The notes beneath the pieces were generated by a model, which did not search any database, was not told the origin of the DNA, and was given only the letters and a program-made list of their open reading frames with translations. The position numbers and the translations under genes are program-made. Below are positions 1 to 9,461 of a stretch of DNA of 64,000 nt, piece by piece; the stretch's first letter is position 1; each line of letters opens with the position of its first letter. Source of the stretch: Saprospiraceae bacterium. Its GTDB lineage: Bacteria > Bacteroidota > Bacteroidia > Chitinophagales > Saprospiraceae. The stretch lies in contig JADJGA010000004.1 in NCBI GenBank assembly GCA_016708265.1, positions 186,001 through 250,000 on the forward strand, read 5' to 3'.

Positions 1-1
1 C

Positions 2-1171
2 GATGATCAGGTGCATTTCAGGGAACCTGGGAATGAATACAAAGCAGATATACGAACTGAATCCACGGCAGGAGTCATGGGAGGTGTTACATCATATATG
101 GATATGCCAAACAATAATCCTCCTATCCTGGATCAGATCCAGCTTCAAAATAAATATGAGATTGGAAGAAAACAGTCTTATTCAAATTATTCATTTTACA
201 TGGGAGCTTCTAATGATAATATTGAGGAAGTCCTCAAAACAGATGGCACAAATGTATGCGGAATAAAAATATTTATGGGATCGAGTACAGGCAATATGCT
301 TGTCGATAATATAGCTACCCTTGAAGCAATTTTTTCAAAAAGCAGTATGCTCATAGCTACTCATTGCGAAGATGAAAATACTATCAAATCAAACCAAAAG
401 TTTGTGCTTGACAAATATGGTGAAGCAATAGGACCCGAATACCATCCGGTGATCAGAGATCATGAATCATGCTACCTGTCCTCAAAACTTGCTGTTGGAC
501 TTGCAGAAAAATACAATTCAAGACTTCATGTCCTTCATCTGACTACAGAAAGGGAGTTGGAGCTATTTCGCAATGATATTCCTGTTGACAAAAAACGGAT
601 TACTGCCGAAGTTTGTGTTCACCATCTTTATTTCAGCGAGGCTGATTATTCTTTGCTCGGCAACAAGATCAAGTGCAATCCGGCAATCAAATCAGAGAAC
701 GACCGTTTAGCTTTGTGGAAAGCATTGCTTAACGGAAAACTTGATGTTGTGGCTACAGATCATGCCCCGCATACTTTAGAAGAGAAAAACAGACCTTATC
801 TTAATGCACCGTCAGGATTACCACTTATACAACATAGCCTCAATCTTATGCTTGATTTCAGAGATAAAAACATCATAACAATAGAAATTATTGTTGAAAA
901 AATGTGCCATAATCCTGCTTTAGTATACAATATCAGGAACAGGGGTTTTATCCGGGAAGGCTATTGGGCAGACATTGTCCTCATTGACCAGAACAAGAAG
1001 TATACTGTAAATACTCAGAATATCGCGTATAAATGTGGGTGGTCTCCACTGGAAGGTAAGATATTTAATTCGACTGTTGATACTGTTTTGGTGAATGGAA
1101 CTGTTGCCCTTGAAAAAGGTAAAATAACCGGAAATTCAAATCCAATGCGTCTTGATTTTGAAAGGCAATAG
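2..1171 (+). CDS. pyrC: Dihydroorotase (5' end cut by window edge)
   Basis: Class I dihydroorotase of the amidohydrolase superfamily, which cyclises carbamoyl-aspartate to dihydroorotate in pyrimidine synthesis. The frame is open to the left edge and begins with the residues DDQVHFREPG, so the metal-binding HxR motif is present and only the N-terminal beta-sandwich and first strand are missing. Further active-site signatures are KIFMGSSTGN (candidate carboxylated lysine), IATHCED, HVLHLTT and ATDHAPHT. The ATG at 11 is an internal Met/Val position and not the real start. About 390 residues are visible, against roughly 420-450 for the family. pyrE lies 24 kb away, so the pyrimidine genes are not one operon. 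Confidence 0.93.
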   Translation, partial: DDQVHFREPGNEYKADIRTESTAGVMGGVTSYMDMPNNNPPILDQIQLQNKYEIGRKQSYSNYSFYMGASNDNIEEVLKTDGTNVCGIKIFMGSSTGNMLVDNIATLEAIFSKSSMLIATHCEDENTIKSNQKFVLDKYGEAIGPEYHPVIRDHESCYLSSKLAVGLAEKYNSRLHVLHLTTERELELFRNDIPVDKKRITAEVCVHHLYFSEADYSLLGNKIKCNPAIKSENDRLALWKALLNGKLDVVATDHAPHTLEEKNRPYLNAPSGLPLIQHSLNLMLDFRDKNIITIEIIVEKMCHNPALVYNIRNRGFIREGYWADIVLIDQNKKYTVNTQNIAYKCGWSPLEGKIFNSTVDTVLVNGTVALEKGKITGNSNPMRLDFERQ

Positions 1172-1320
1172 AAAAAAACAAATTATGGTCTGAATACCTA
1201 TGGCAAATAAATATGTTTCTTATCTACCGGAAATTTGATAGCATTTACTATTTTTGATTTTTATTTCAAACTAATTTTGATTCATATTGAAACTTTATCA
1301 AGACATAATTGTAATATAGC

Positions 1321-1848
1321 ATGATGAAAATAAATAAATTTATGAAATCCATAATGTTCTTGACATTATTCATTATAATATCTTTTGCTATAAGCTTATC
1401 CGGACAGCCTGAAGGAAAGGTTCCTGTTGAAATGTTGATTGGTAAAGTAAAGCTTAAAGACTTTTCAAAACTACCATATTTAGCATGGTATGAAGAGGAA
1501 TACAATTCATATAATGTTGATGAAAATGCATTTATGAAAACTGGAAAGATTGATAAAAGTATTAAGATAAAGGTCTTATTCGGGAGCTGGTGTGGTGACA
1601 GCAGACGTGAAGTTCCAAGATTTATCAAAATACTCAAGCACCTGAAATTTAAAAATAAAAAGGTGCAATACATTGGTCTTGACAGATCAAAAACTGCTCC
1701 CGGTCTGGATGTTATGGAGTATAATATCCAGTATGTGCCAACCTTTATCTTTTACAGAAATGGTAAGGAAATTGGGAGAATAATCGAAACACCTACAGAA
1801 TCACTTGAAAAAGATTTAATAAAAATCCTATCAAACCAGTTAAAATAA
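1321..1848 (+). CDS. Exported thioredoxin-like protein with CxxS active site
   Basis: Thioredoxin-fold protein of 175 aa with an N-terminal hydrophobic signal segment (residues about 8-29), so it is probably periplasmic. The active-site region reads FGSWCGDS around residue 80, a CxxS variant of CxxC. The cis-proline loop is visible as YVPTFIFYRNG. A CxxS site suggests a monothiol or isomerase-like role rather than a classical disulfide reductase. It stands alone, 150 bp after pyrC and 51 bp before the HD-domain gene. Two Met codons lie close together at the start (MMK), and either could be used. The specific substrate is unknown. Confidence 0.75.
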   Translation: MMKINKFMKSIMFLTLFIIISFAISLSGQPEGKVPVEMLIGKVKLKDFSKLPYLAWYEEEYNSYNVDENAFMKTGKIDKSIKIKVLFGSWCGDSRREVPRFIKILKHLKFKNKKVQYIGLDRSKTAPGLDVMEYNIQYVPTFIFYRNGKEIGRIIETPTESLEKDLIKILSNQLK

Positions 1849-1899
1849 TTGATTTAAATAATAATTTCCCTTTTTTTCAAACAGATATCATAAAGTAAA

Positions 1900-3936
1900 G
1901 TGAGTAAATTTCTTAATGAATTTTTAAAATACATCATAATTGCCGGTACATTACTGATAATTTCACTTTTTTGTCCGAAAAGAGAAATGTTTCATTATCA
2001 GTACTCAAAAGGTGCAATCTGGAATTATGAAACTCTCAGAGCACCTTTTAACTTCCCGATTCTCAGAACCAATGCTGAAATTGAAAATGAAAAGAGCAAT
2101 ATCAGGAATAATTTTATCCCCAGATTCAGGAAAAGTCCTGGTATTGGCAATGAACTGATCTTATACATCGATAATCTCACTTTCGATTCTATTGCTGAAG
2201 CTGATCTTGGCAAAATAAAAAGTTTACTAAAAAAGGAGATAACAGCTATTTATTCTCATGGGGTGCTGAGTAATGAAGATTACCAAAAAATAAAGACAAA
2301 GGACATACTCGTTACAGACAGCGAGCGTACTGTTAAAAAGACTTTTAGTGATCTCTATACACCTGAAAAAGCAAATGAACGAATCAAAGCCAGGATCAGT
2401 GATAACTTCAGTGTTCAGTTATCCAATATTGGTTTTTTAAATTTTATTCCCGACTGTATTTACGATAATGAAATAAACAACAGATTGCTGCAGGAGATGA
2501 TTGACAATGTTGCTGTCAATTCAGGGGTATTTAAAAAAGCAGATATTATAATCAGTAAGGGGGAAGTCATAACACAATCCAGGATACTGTTGCTTGATTC
2601 TTTCAAGGAATCCTTTATACAACAGGTTGGAAATGTCAATTCGCAATTACAGTCATATATCGCATATTTCATACTTATTTTCCTAATTTTAGCTATAATC
2701 ATTCTTTATCTTACACGAAATAAAAGGGAGATATTTAATAATCCCGTTAGTCTGCTCTTTATAATGATGTGGATAATCATTTTCTCATATGCAATATATT
2801 TCCTGGACTCACATGGTGAACGATTTGTATATGCCATCCCATTCGTAATAGCACCTATAGTAGTGATCAATTTCTTTGACAAAAACCTTGCGCTTGCTCT
2901 TCATATCGTCATCATATTAATAGCCAGTTTAATAACAAAGCTAGGATATGAATTCACAGTATTGCAACTTGTGGTAGGTATTATCGCCGTTATGCTTTTT
3001 GCTGAACTGAGATTCTGGAATAAATTTTTTATTAATATTACAATAATTTTTGTAGTTTATATTGCAGGTTTCATTAGTTTATCAGTGATCAATTATGGTT
3101 CACTAAGCGAAGTCAACTGGAATGTATTGGTCTCCTTCTTCTTTAATGCAATGCTGATACTTCTTGCTTACCCACTGATACCCTTACTTGAACAGCCTTT
3201 TGGTTTTGTCTCCAAGATAACACTTACAGAACTGGGAGATTTCAATAAGCCATTGCTAAAGGAACTATCTGTTAAAGCACCAGGTACATTGCAGCATTCA
3301 ATTCAGGTAGGAATACTCGCAGAAGCAGCAACTGAAAAAATTGGCGGCAATACTCTGTTGGTTAAAATCGGGGCACTTTATCATGATATTGGAAAAGTTT
3401 ATGCTCCTGAATACTTTATTGAAAACCAAAGACTTGGGGAAGACCCATATAAGGGACTTGATAATTTCACAAGTGCCCTGAAAATTATAGATCATGTGAG
3501 AATAGGTGAGAAAATGGCTATTAAAAACCATTTGCCTAAAGTATTGCAACGATTCATAGTAACACATCACGGAACTACCAGAGTAGAGTATTTCTATATT
3601 AAACAAATGAATGAATTTCCGGATAAACCATTTGATGAAAGCGTTTTCAGATATCCAGGACCCAAACCATATTCAAAGGAAGAGACCATTTTTATGCTGT
3701 CAGATTCTCTTGAAGCAACAGCCAAAAGCATGATCAAACCTACGGATAAAGATATTAATGATCTGGTTGAAAAAATAACCAAGGGAAAAATTGAAGGAGG
3801 ACAATTCGATGAATCTCAACTGAGCTTCAAGGAATTGATAATAGTAAAACAAACCTTAAAGGAAACCCTAAAGAATATCCACCATGTCAGGATATCATAC
3901 CCCGAATTGAACAGGGAAAACAACGATACAGATTGA
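1900..3936 (+). CDS. 7TM-HD family membrane phosphohydrolase (PgpH/YqfF-like)
   Basis: Integral membrane protein of 678 aa with the 7TMR-HD layout. There is one N-terminal membrane segment (residues about 10-27), an extracytoplasmic domain of about 220 residues, a block of seven hydrophobic helices (about 250-430) and a cytoplasmic HD domain. HD-domain signatures include LQHSIQVGILAEAA, ALYHDIGK, THHG and a late SDSLEA. Related proteins (PgpH in Listeria) hydrolyse c-di-AMP, so second-messenger turnover is the likely role, by family inference. The start is GTG at 1900, which immediately precedes the first membrane helix. It converges with the oxidoreductase gene on the other strand, with a 19-bp gap. 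Confidence 0.88.
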   Translation: MSKFLNEFLKYIIIAGTLLIISLFCPKREMFHYQYSKGAIWNYETLRAPFNFPILRTNAEIENEKSNIRNNFIPRFRKSPGIGNELILYIDNLTFDSIAEADLGKIKSLLKKEITAIYSHGVLSNEDYQKIKTKDILVTDSERTVKKTFSDLYTPEKANERIKARISDNFSVQLSNIGFLNFIPDCIYDNEINNRLLQEMIDNVAVNSGVFKKADIIISKGEVITQSRILLLDSFKESFIQQVGNVNSQLQSYIAYFILIFLILAIIILYLTRNKREIFNNPVSLLFIMMWIIIFSYAIYFLDSHGERFVYAIPFVIAPIVVINFFDKNLALALHIVIILIASLITKLGYEFTVLQLVVGIIAVMLFAELRFWNKFFINITIIFVVYIAGFISLSVINYGSLSEVNWNVLVSFFFNAMLILLAYPLIPLLEQPFGFVSKITLTELGDFNKPLLKELSVKAPGTLQHSIQVGILAEAATEKIGGNTLLVKIGALYHDIGKVYAPEYFIENQRLGEDPYKGLDNFTSALKIIDHVRIGEKMAIKNHLPKVLQRFIVTHHGTTRVEYFYIKQMNEFPDKPFDESVFRYPGPKPYSKEETIFMLSDSLEATAKSMIKPTDKDINDLVEKITKGKIEGGQFDESQLSFKELIIVKQTLKETLKNIHHVRISYPELNRENNDTD

Positions 3937-3955
3937 TGCTAACGGTTTCAGGATA

Positions 3956-4918
3956 TTAATTGTTAATCAAAACTATCTTGCCAAACTGGGTTCCATTATC
4001 CATTTTGTCAAAAGCATTTTTATAATCCGAGATTTTGTGGATACTGTCAATCACTGGCTTGATTTTGTTCCTGGTCACGAAGTCCAGCATATCTCTGAAA
4101 TCCTTATCTGAACCCATAGTTGAGCCTATAATTGAGATCTGTTTCCAGAAAACTGTCTGGGGAACCAAATTATTTATTTTTCCTTTTGTGCCTCCATAAT
4201 TCACAATTATTCCTCCGGGTTTAACAATTTTTAGAAGGTCTGCAAACCCTTCACCTGCAGCACCATCTACGACAAGGTCAACACCCCCTTCTTCTCTGCT
4301 AAAATTGGATGCCCAGTCACTGTCAGTGTAATTATATCCAGCTTTTGCACCTAAATCTATTGCTTTTTGAATTTTGTCCTGGTTACCTGAAGTGACATAA
4401 ACTTCAAGTCCTTCTGCGATGGCAAACTGAAGTAAAAACAGAGCTACACCACCACCAATGCCTGTGATCAGGACCTTCTGCCCCTTTTGTCCCCTACCCT
4501 TAACAAACATTGCCCTATAAGCGGTCAGCCCAGCCAATGGTAAAGCAGCAGCCTCAGCATCAGATAAATGGTCTGGTGCATCATAAAGATATTTATTGTC
4601 TAGACAGCAGTATTCTGCCATCGTACCATTATCTGGCAATCCAAGTATTTTATACTCAGCCCCCTGATGACTTTGGTCTGAACCCCAGTTATGCGAGGGA
4701 TTTATGATCATTCTCCTGTCATTGTGGATCCCTACTCCATCCGAACCAAGTATTATCGGATACCTCAAGCCAGCATACTGGGCTTTGATTATCCACAGGT
4801 CCCTGTGATTGAGAGCTGATCCCAGCATTTTGATTTTTACTAAATCATTATCTTCAGGAGTGTGAAAATCTTCATAAACAGGATAATCTCCTTTTTCTTT
4901 AATGTATAATGCTTTCAT
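3956..4918 (-). CDS. Medium-chain dehydrogenase/reductase (YogA-like alcohol dehydrogenase family)
   Basis: MDR-superfamily oxidoreductase of 320 aa. The N-terminal GroES-like domain is seen in the segment HRDLWIIKAQY, and the C-terminal Rossmann fold carries ITGIGGGVALFLLQFA for NAD(P)H binding. The usual catalytic-zinc cysteine is absent (the GSDGVG turn follows without Cys), as in quinone-oxidoreductase-type or zinc-free members. The start ATG at 4918 is followed directly by MKALYIKEKGDYP, typical of the family. It appears monocistronic. The upstream spacer is repeat-rich. Substrate is unknown. Confidence 0.85.
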   Translation of the reverse strand: MKALYIKEKGDYPVYEDFHTPEDNDLVKIKMLGSALNHRDLWIIKAQYAGLRYPIILGSDGVGIHNDRRMIINPSHNWGSDQSHQGAEYKILGLPDNGTMAEYCCLDNKYLYDAPDHLSDAEAAALPLAGLTAYRAMFVKGRGQKGQKVLITGIGGGVALFLLQFAIAEGLEVYVTSGNQDKIQKAIDLGAKAGYNYTDSDWASNFSREEGGVDLVVDGAAGEGFADLLKIVKPGGIIVNYGGTKGKINNLVPQTVFWKQISIIGSTMGSDKDFRDMLDFVTRNKIKPVIDSIHKISDYKNAFDKMDNGTQFGKIVLINN

Positions 4919-5120
4919 ATTCGATTACGAATTATTAATTACGATCCCGATCGCTCGGGACAATTACGAATTACAAAATATTAATTATGAATTACTTTTT
5001 TCATTAAACCATCCGACCTTTCTACCATCATAACCCATTACCATACTACCTTTCTAACATCCTACCTTCCTACCTTTCTACCGTATTACCTTTCTATTAC
5101 CTTTCTACCATACTACCTTC
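4919..5120. repeat. Intergenic REP-like palindrome and TCTACC-type low-complexity tract
   Basis: The spacer between the oxidoreductase and the PEP-binding gene has no gene. At 4945-4960 it contains a perfect GC-rich palindrome (stem TCCCGA, loop TCGC, stem TCGGGA), flanked on both sides by similar 'attacgaatta' words. Such GC-rich palindromes in AT-rich spacers are common in Bacteroidota as REP-like elements. From about 5005 to 5130 there is a degenerate pyrimidine-rich repeat built from variants of 'ctaccttt'. It ends within the last codons of the downstream gene. Confidence 0.7.
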
Positions 5121-8075
5121 CTACCCTCCTCCCAATTCAATAATAGCAATTCTTTTCTTGCCATCCATTTTAACCTTTAGATTGTCCTTAAATTTCAGGT
5201 GGAAGAAATACTCTGTTTCTTCAATTAAGTCTCCTTCCATCAGAAGTTTATAGTTCAGATAACTGTTGTCTTCAGTCACAACCGAAAAGTATGCAATATT
5301 CAGAGTTGTCAGATTGTGGAAAAAATGAGAGCCATAAGATGCATCAAGAGGAAATCCGTCCAGATCGGTTTCCACTATTACCCTGGCACCGTTTATCTGA
5401 GGCCATGTGACAGGTACACCAAGAAATCTGTCTCTGGAACCCCATCTTCCGGGTCCGATCAATATATACTGATCCCCGGATTGATTCATTTTATCATTCA
5501 GGACACTTAATTCCCTAGCCATAAATTCTGTTTTTGTCTTATCAAAAACCCCTGGTTTAATAACAATTACATCCGATAGAGTATCAATAACACCATTACC
5601 CATCATTTTCTCTGAATACAGAATAGATTTTTCCTTATTTATCTCATCGAGGTCTATAGAATAATCACTGATTGCCTTTATAAGGGGTTTTATCTGCAAC
5701 AAATAGAATGTGACAGGCTCTTTCAGATCAACAGCAAATTCAATTTCAATAGGAGAACCAAAACTTTTTTCGAAAAAATCAAGTAGGAAATTTAACATAT
5801 TTGCCAGCGGGATGTACTCATTTTTCAATATGCTTGCAAAATTGATAACAACAGGGCCCTGCTTATTAATTCCAACATACAGTTTATTTTCATCCATACT
5901 GTAAACAGATGCGCAATGCATTAAAACCGGATTTGGTCCCAAATTTTCAATGTCTATTTTTTTAAGAGTTGACATTGTACCTTCAGATAGAATGAAATCC
6001 TGATTTTCAAGGTTAAGAGCGTAGAAATAAGTTTGTGTGAATCTGACCTGATCGATTATCGACAGGGCTTGTATTTCAGGATGCCTGGGTGAAAACCTGA
6101 ATGCATTTTCACCGTTCACCACATATCTGCCCAATCCAAAAGCAGCAACAGCAAATCCATCTTCAGCTTTCATTTTTGCAAATGGATAGAAATTGTATGA
6201 CTGAGCGACACCACTGATATGAGGAAAATATGTACCATCACTGTCAGAACCTACCACTTCCTGAATGACAACGGCCATTTTTTCATCTCCTATCCTGATA
6301 TTCAGAGCTTTTGCATAATTAACTGATCTTTCGGAAAAAACAGAAGCAAAAACAAGCTTAATAGCACTAATCAATTGCTGCAGCCTGATATTTTTATCTT
6401 CATTATTATTTGGGATCATATAAGTCTCAAATATACCTGAGAACGGTTGCGAAATACTATCTTCAAATGATCCTGAAGAACGGACTGCAAGAGGCTTATT
6501 AAAATGACTTAAAAGTTTCAATAATTTTACTTTCAGTCTCAGATTCAATTCTGTTTTCAGAAAAATCTTCTTGACCTCCTCATACGTGGGAATATTGTTT
6601 AAATCCAGCTGGGTTTTAGCAAAGAATTCTTCAAAGACATTAATTCCTATTACGGCTGTTTTTGGAATTTTCAATTTCAGATCATCGAATTGATTCTCAA
6701 GATTGTATTGGTACAATATGGAATTTGCAAATGAAAGTCCCCTGCCTTTACCTCCCATTGATCCGGAAGATAATGACACTATATTGCCCTCCATATCCCA
6801 GTGGATATTGTCAATTGAGACTATATTGCCATGAGGTTTTTCATCACGATACTGATTTATGGCATCGAGCAGAAATTCCCTTATTTCATTTGCAGTATCG
6901 AATTCACTCGATTTTTTAGGTAAAAGTACTTTAGCCAGTTGAATTTCACTTCTGGCCATCAGCCATTTTGAAAAATCATTTTTTGCCGAATGGTACATAA
7001 TAGTCGAATCCTCAACCTTCTTTAGAAGGCCTTCAAATTCATTTATTGTGCCTGCCCGTGCTATTTCATTGCCTTCGATGTCCCGGAATATAAAATCCCC
7101 AAAATTGAGGCTCTGCATGACCAGGTGGTTTAGATTTGCCATCTGGGCATCTGAATTTTTATCGATAAACACAGCATCGTAACCGGCAGCCTTGCCTCCT
7201 GCATTTTTTTCTGAAGACATCACTATCACAGGCAATTCATTTTTTCGTGCTTTGACTTCGCATATCAGTTCAAATCCTGCTTTTTCGTTCAGGATACTAT
7301 TTTTTTCAAACCTTATATCAGTAAGCATGCAAAAAAGAAAGTCTTTGTACTTATTGAAAAGCGAAATAGCTTCTTCATAATTTGTAGCCAGCAATACTTT
7401 GGGCCTGGTCTTCAGTTTCAGGGCTTTGTATCCGTAATCCGTCCATATCTCTGAGATGATCCTATTTGTCTGATTGAAAATGATCTGATAGAGTATAGAC
7501 AAGTATGAGCTGTAGAAGGCGGGAGAGTCTTCCACTACGAGTATAAGCCTGACAGATGCCAGTTTAGTGTCATTTTCTGCATTCATCTTATCTTCGAGGT
7601 ACTCTATCATGGCAAAAAATATCCTCGATTCACCATTCCACATGAACACCATATCAACATTTCCTCTTTTCTGCTCATTTACGAAAATATCCATATAGGA
7701 TTTATCATTCAGAAGTATAAACAAAGGAATATCCGGAAATTTTCTCCTTATTTTTTGCGCAAGGTTCATTGGCATATCCTTGTCAAGTCCAACCATCAAA
7801 ACAATCATATCAGTTTTCTTCTCACTCAGAATAGAACAGATATCCTCGCTAAATGAAATCCCGGTTATTCTGGGTAATGACGTAAGATTCAGATTGGCAT
7901 AGTCAGAAAGGATATTTTCTGAAAATTTTCCTTCTCCCTCTATCAGATAAGCATCATATAAATGCGACACAAGCAGTATTTCCTTGACCTTAAAGGGCAT
8001 CATATCGTGATAAATATCCCGGTTGAAGTTGTTCCTGTTTATAAATGACTGCACTACATTGGATTCTGTACTCAT
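5121..8075 (-). CDS. Receiver-domain / PEP-pyruvate-binding (PPDK N-terminal-like) fusion protein
   Basis: A 984-aa protein. Residues about 1-165 look like a degenerate receiver-type alpha/beta domain. Residues about 175-330 are a second receiver domain with acidic pocket VVEDSP, candidate phospho-acceptor LTDIRF and VIVMSSE. Residues about 440-800 carry the ATP-grasp-like PEP/pyruvate-binding domain of PEP synthase/PPDK, with SMGGKGRGL, AVRSSGSFEDS and IEIEFAVD. The C-terminus has GPGRWGSRDRFLG. I see neither the swivelling phosphohistidine domain nor the PEP-binding TIM barrel, so it is not a full PEP synthase. It may be a regulated phosphotransferase or a sensor; this is inference. It is downstream of the cupin gene with an 18-bp gap, so probably co-transcribed. 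Confidence 0.8.
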   Translation of the reverse strand: MSTESNVVQSFINRNNFNRDIYHDMMPFKVKEILLVSHLYDAYLIEGEGKFSENILSDYANLNLTSLPRITGISFSEDICSILSEKKTDMIVLMVGLDKDMPMNLAQKIRRKFPDIPLFILLNDKSYMDIFVNEQKRGNVDMVFMWNGESRIFFAMIEYLEDKMNAENDTKLASVRLILVVEDSPAFYSSYLSILYQIIFNQTNRIISEIWTDYGYKALKLKTRPKVLLATNYEEAISLFNKYKDFLFCMLTDIRFEKNSILNEKAGFELICEVKARKNELPVIVMSSEKNAGGKAAGYDAVFIDKNSDAQMANLNHLVMQSLNFGDFIFRDIEGNEIARAGTINEFEGLLKKVEDSTIMYHSAKNDFSKWLMARSEIQLAKVLLPKKSSEFDTANEIREFLLDAINQYRDEKPHGNIVSIDNIHWDMEGNIVSLSSGSMGGKGRGLSFANSILYQYNLENQFDDLKLKIPKTAVIGINVFEEFFAKTQLDLNNIPTYEEVKKIFLKTELNLRLKVKLLKLLSHFNKPLAVRSSGSFEDSISQPFSGIFETYMIPNNNEDKNIRLQQLISAIKLVFASVFSERSVNYAKALNIRIGDEKMAVVIQEVVGSDSDGTYFPHISGVAQSYNFYPFAKMKAEDGFAVAAFGLGRYVVNGENAFRFSPRHPEIQALSIIDQVRFTQTYFYALNLENQDFILSEGTMSTLKKIDIENLGPNPVLMHCASVYSMDENKLYVGINKQGPVVINFASILKNEYIPLANMLNFLLDFFEKSFGSPIEIEFAVDLKEPVTFYLLQIKPLIKAISDYSIDLDEINKEKSILYSEKMMGNGVIDTLSDVIVIKPGVFDKTKTEFMARELSVLNDKMNQSGDQYILIGPGRWGSRDRFLGVPVTWPQINGARVIVETDLDGFPLDASYGSHFFHNLTTLNIAYFSVVTEDNSYLNYKLLMEGDLIEETEYFFHLKFKDNLKVKMDGKKRIAIIELGGG

Positions 8076-8093
8076 ACTCTTTTTCTTCCTGTT

Positions 8094-8423
8094 TTAATCA
8101 TTAAATATATGAACTGCGAGCCATAGGGTTATCTTCTCCGGATCCGTATACTCCACCCGATGCCTTTTATTAGCAGGGATAAATACAAAATCACCTTCAT
8201 GCATTACCACATCCTCCATCGGTTCGAAAAACCTTATCACTGCATTTCCCCTGAGTACAAGGACCCATTCATCCCATTCCTGATCGTAACAATCATCAGC
8301 TGGAGTAGCCTGACCGAAGGAGGATATCTTCTCTATTTTAATTTTTTTGCCGGAAAACAGTGTTTCAAACAATTCATTTTCCTTGTCTATCTCATATGTT
8401 TTGTAAATATTATTTACGCGCAT
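8094..8423 (-). CDS. Small cupin-domain protein
   Basis: A 109-aa single-domain cupin. The conserved beta-barrel motifs are visible as WDEWVLVLRGNAVIRF (motif 1 region), HEGDFVFIPANKRHRVEY (motif 2, with the GDxxxIPxxxxH pattern) and a terminal WLAVHIF strand. The metal ligands are therefore only partly conserved. It has no signal peptide and is presumably cytoplasmic. It is the first gene of a likely two-gene unit with the PEP/pyruvate-binding fusion protein. The ligand is unknown. Confidence 0.8.
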   Translation of the reverse strand: MRVNNIYKTYEIDKENELFETLFSGKKIKIEKISSFGQATPADDCYDQEWDEWVLVLRGNAVIRFFEPMEDVVMHEGDFVFIPANKRHRVEYTDPEKITLWLAVHIFND

Positions 8424-9086
8424 CCGAACACTAAATTTGTCTAATAAAATAATGCGTGAAGATAATCATTTTCAAATAAATTTTAAATTAAGCCTAAATT
8501 AAACGTGAAATATTTTAGAAATGGTAGCCAACGAATGGATTATAGGGCCAGGTCATCATGTACGAGGAATAACCCTAATACTTAATAGAATTTCTAAAAG
8601 GAACATCCTGATAGAACAATTAATCAGGGGTTCAGTTACATTCTCACCAAAAAAGGTATGACCAGGGCATAAGCGGATTTAGGGCTTATTTTTATCGCTT
8701 ATAACTTTCTCAGATTGATTTCAATTTTATGCCTTGATGTACTTAAAAAGTACTTCAAAGTGTTTTTTAAACTCCTTTATATGGTATGGTAGTCTATAAT
8801 GCTTACTGTTTCAAATACAAAACTTCTAATACGTTTGCAAATATTCAAATTTAATATGCTCTTTAAGCTTTCTTTATCTTATTTTTGTTTAACAATTTAA
8901 CTGGTTTTGAGACAAACTGCCGTTATACGACATTTTTAAATCAAAACAGCCAATAGCGTTATGAAATATAATAAACAACTTCTGGACAAATAAGTGGTCG
9001 GCATCAATCTAAATAGCAAATTCTAATTTAATTCAAACTAATGTTAAACAATCATTAATTATTTTTAATCACAAAATCACAAGTGC
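8424..9086. other. Long intergenic region with one unassigned 46-codon ORF
   Basis: About 660 bp without a recognised gene. A small plus-strand ORF runs 8521-8661 (46 aa, beginning MVANEWIIGPGHH). It has no detectable family, so I do not call it a gene. The rest is AT-rich and I see no tRNA, strong hairpin or repeat. The region must hold the promoter of the cupin gene and that of the DUF2784 gene, but no clear TAnnTTTG element stood out. Confidence 0.5.
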
Positions 9087-9461
9087 ATGGTTTATATTGT
9101 ACTCAATTATTTTTTCTTTTTCTTCCATACTTCACTGATCCTTTTCAATTCCTTCGGGTGGATTTTTCCAAAATTCAGAAAATGGAATCTAATAACGCTG
9201 ATGCTCACAGCATTCTCCTGGTTCATTTTAGGGATTTGGTTCGGCTGGGGTTTTTGTATTTGTACTGACTGGCACTGGAAAGTAAGATGGAATCTCGGTT
9301 ATCAGGATATGTCAAGCTCCTATATTCACTTTCTAATTCTGAAATTTACAGGAATAAATTTCTTGGAAGCATTAGTTGATATCACTACTGCTATTGTTTT
9401 CTTTTCAAGCTTTATCATGAGTCTTTGGTTAAACATCCGTGATTATAAAAGAAAAGAATAA
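9087..9461 (+). CDS. DUF2784-like small membrane protein
   Basis: A 124-aa protein with three or four hydrophobic segments. It carries the marks of the Bacteroidota branch of DUF2784: an FGWIFPK turn, LTAFSWFILGIWFGWG, then a cysteine/tryptophan motif CTDWHWKVRWNLGY and a final helix. The biochemical function of the family is not known. The start at 9087 (MVYIVLNYFF) fits the family's short N-terminus. The 3' end overlaps the GTG start proposed for rlmF by 23 bp, which suggests translational coupling. Confidence 0.75.
   Translation: MVYIVLNYFFFFFHTSLILFNSFGWIFPKFRKWNLITLMLTAFSWFILGIWFGWGFCICTDWHWKVRWNLGYQDMSSSYIHFLILKFTGINFLEALVDITTAIVFFSSFIMSLWLNIRDYKRKE

Noticed and set aside
8424..9086. 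Possible tRNA or small RNA gene in the spacer
   Set aside because: No cloverleaf-like arrangement or strong hairpin with a T run could be found.
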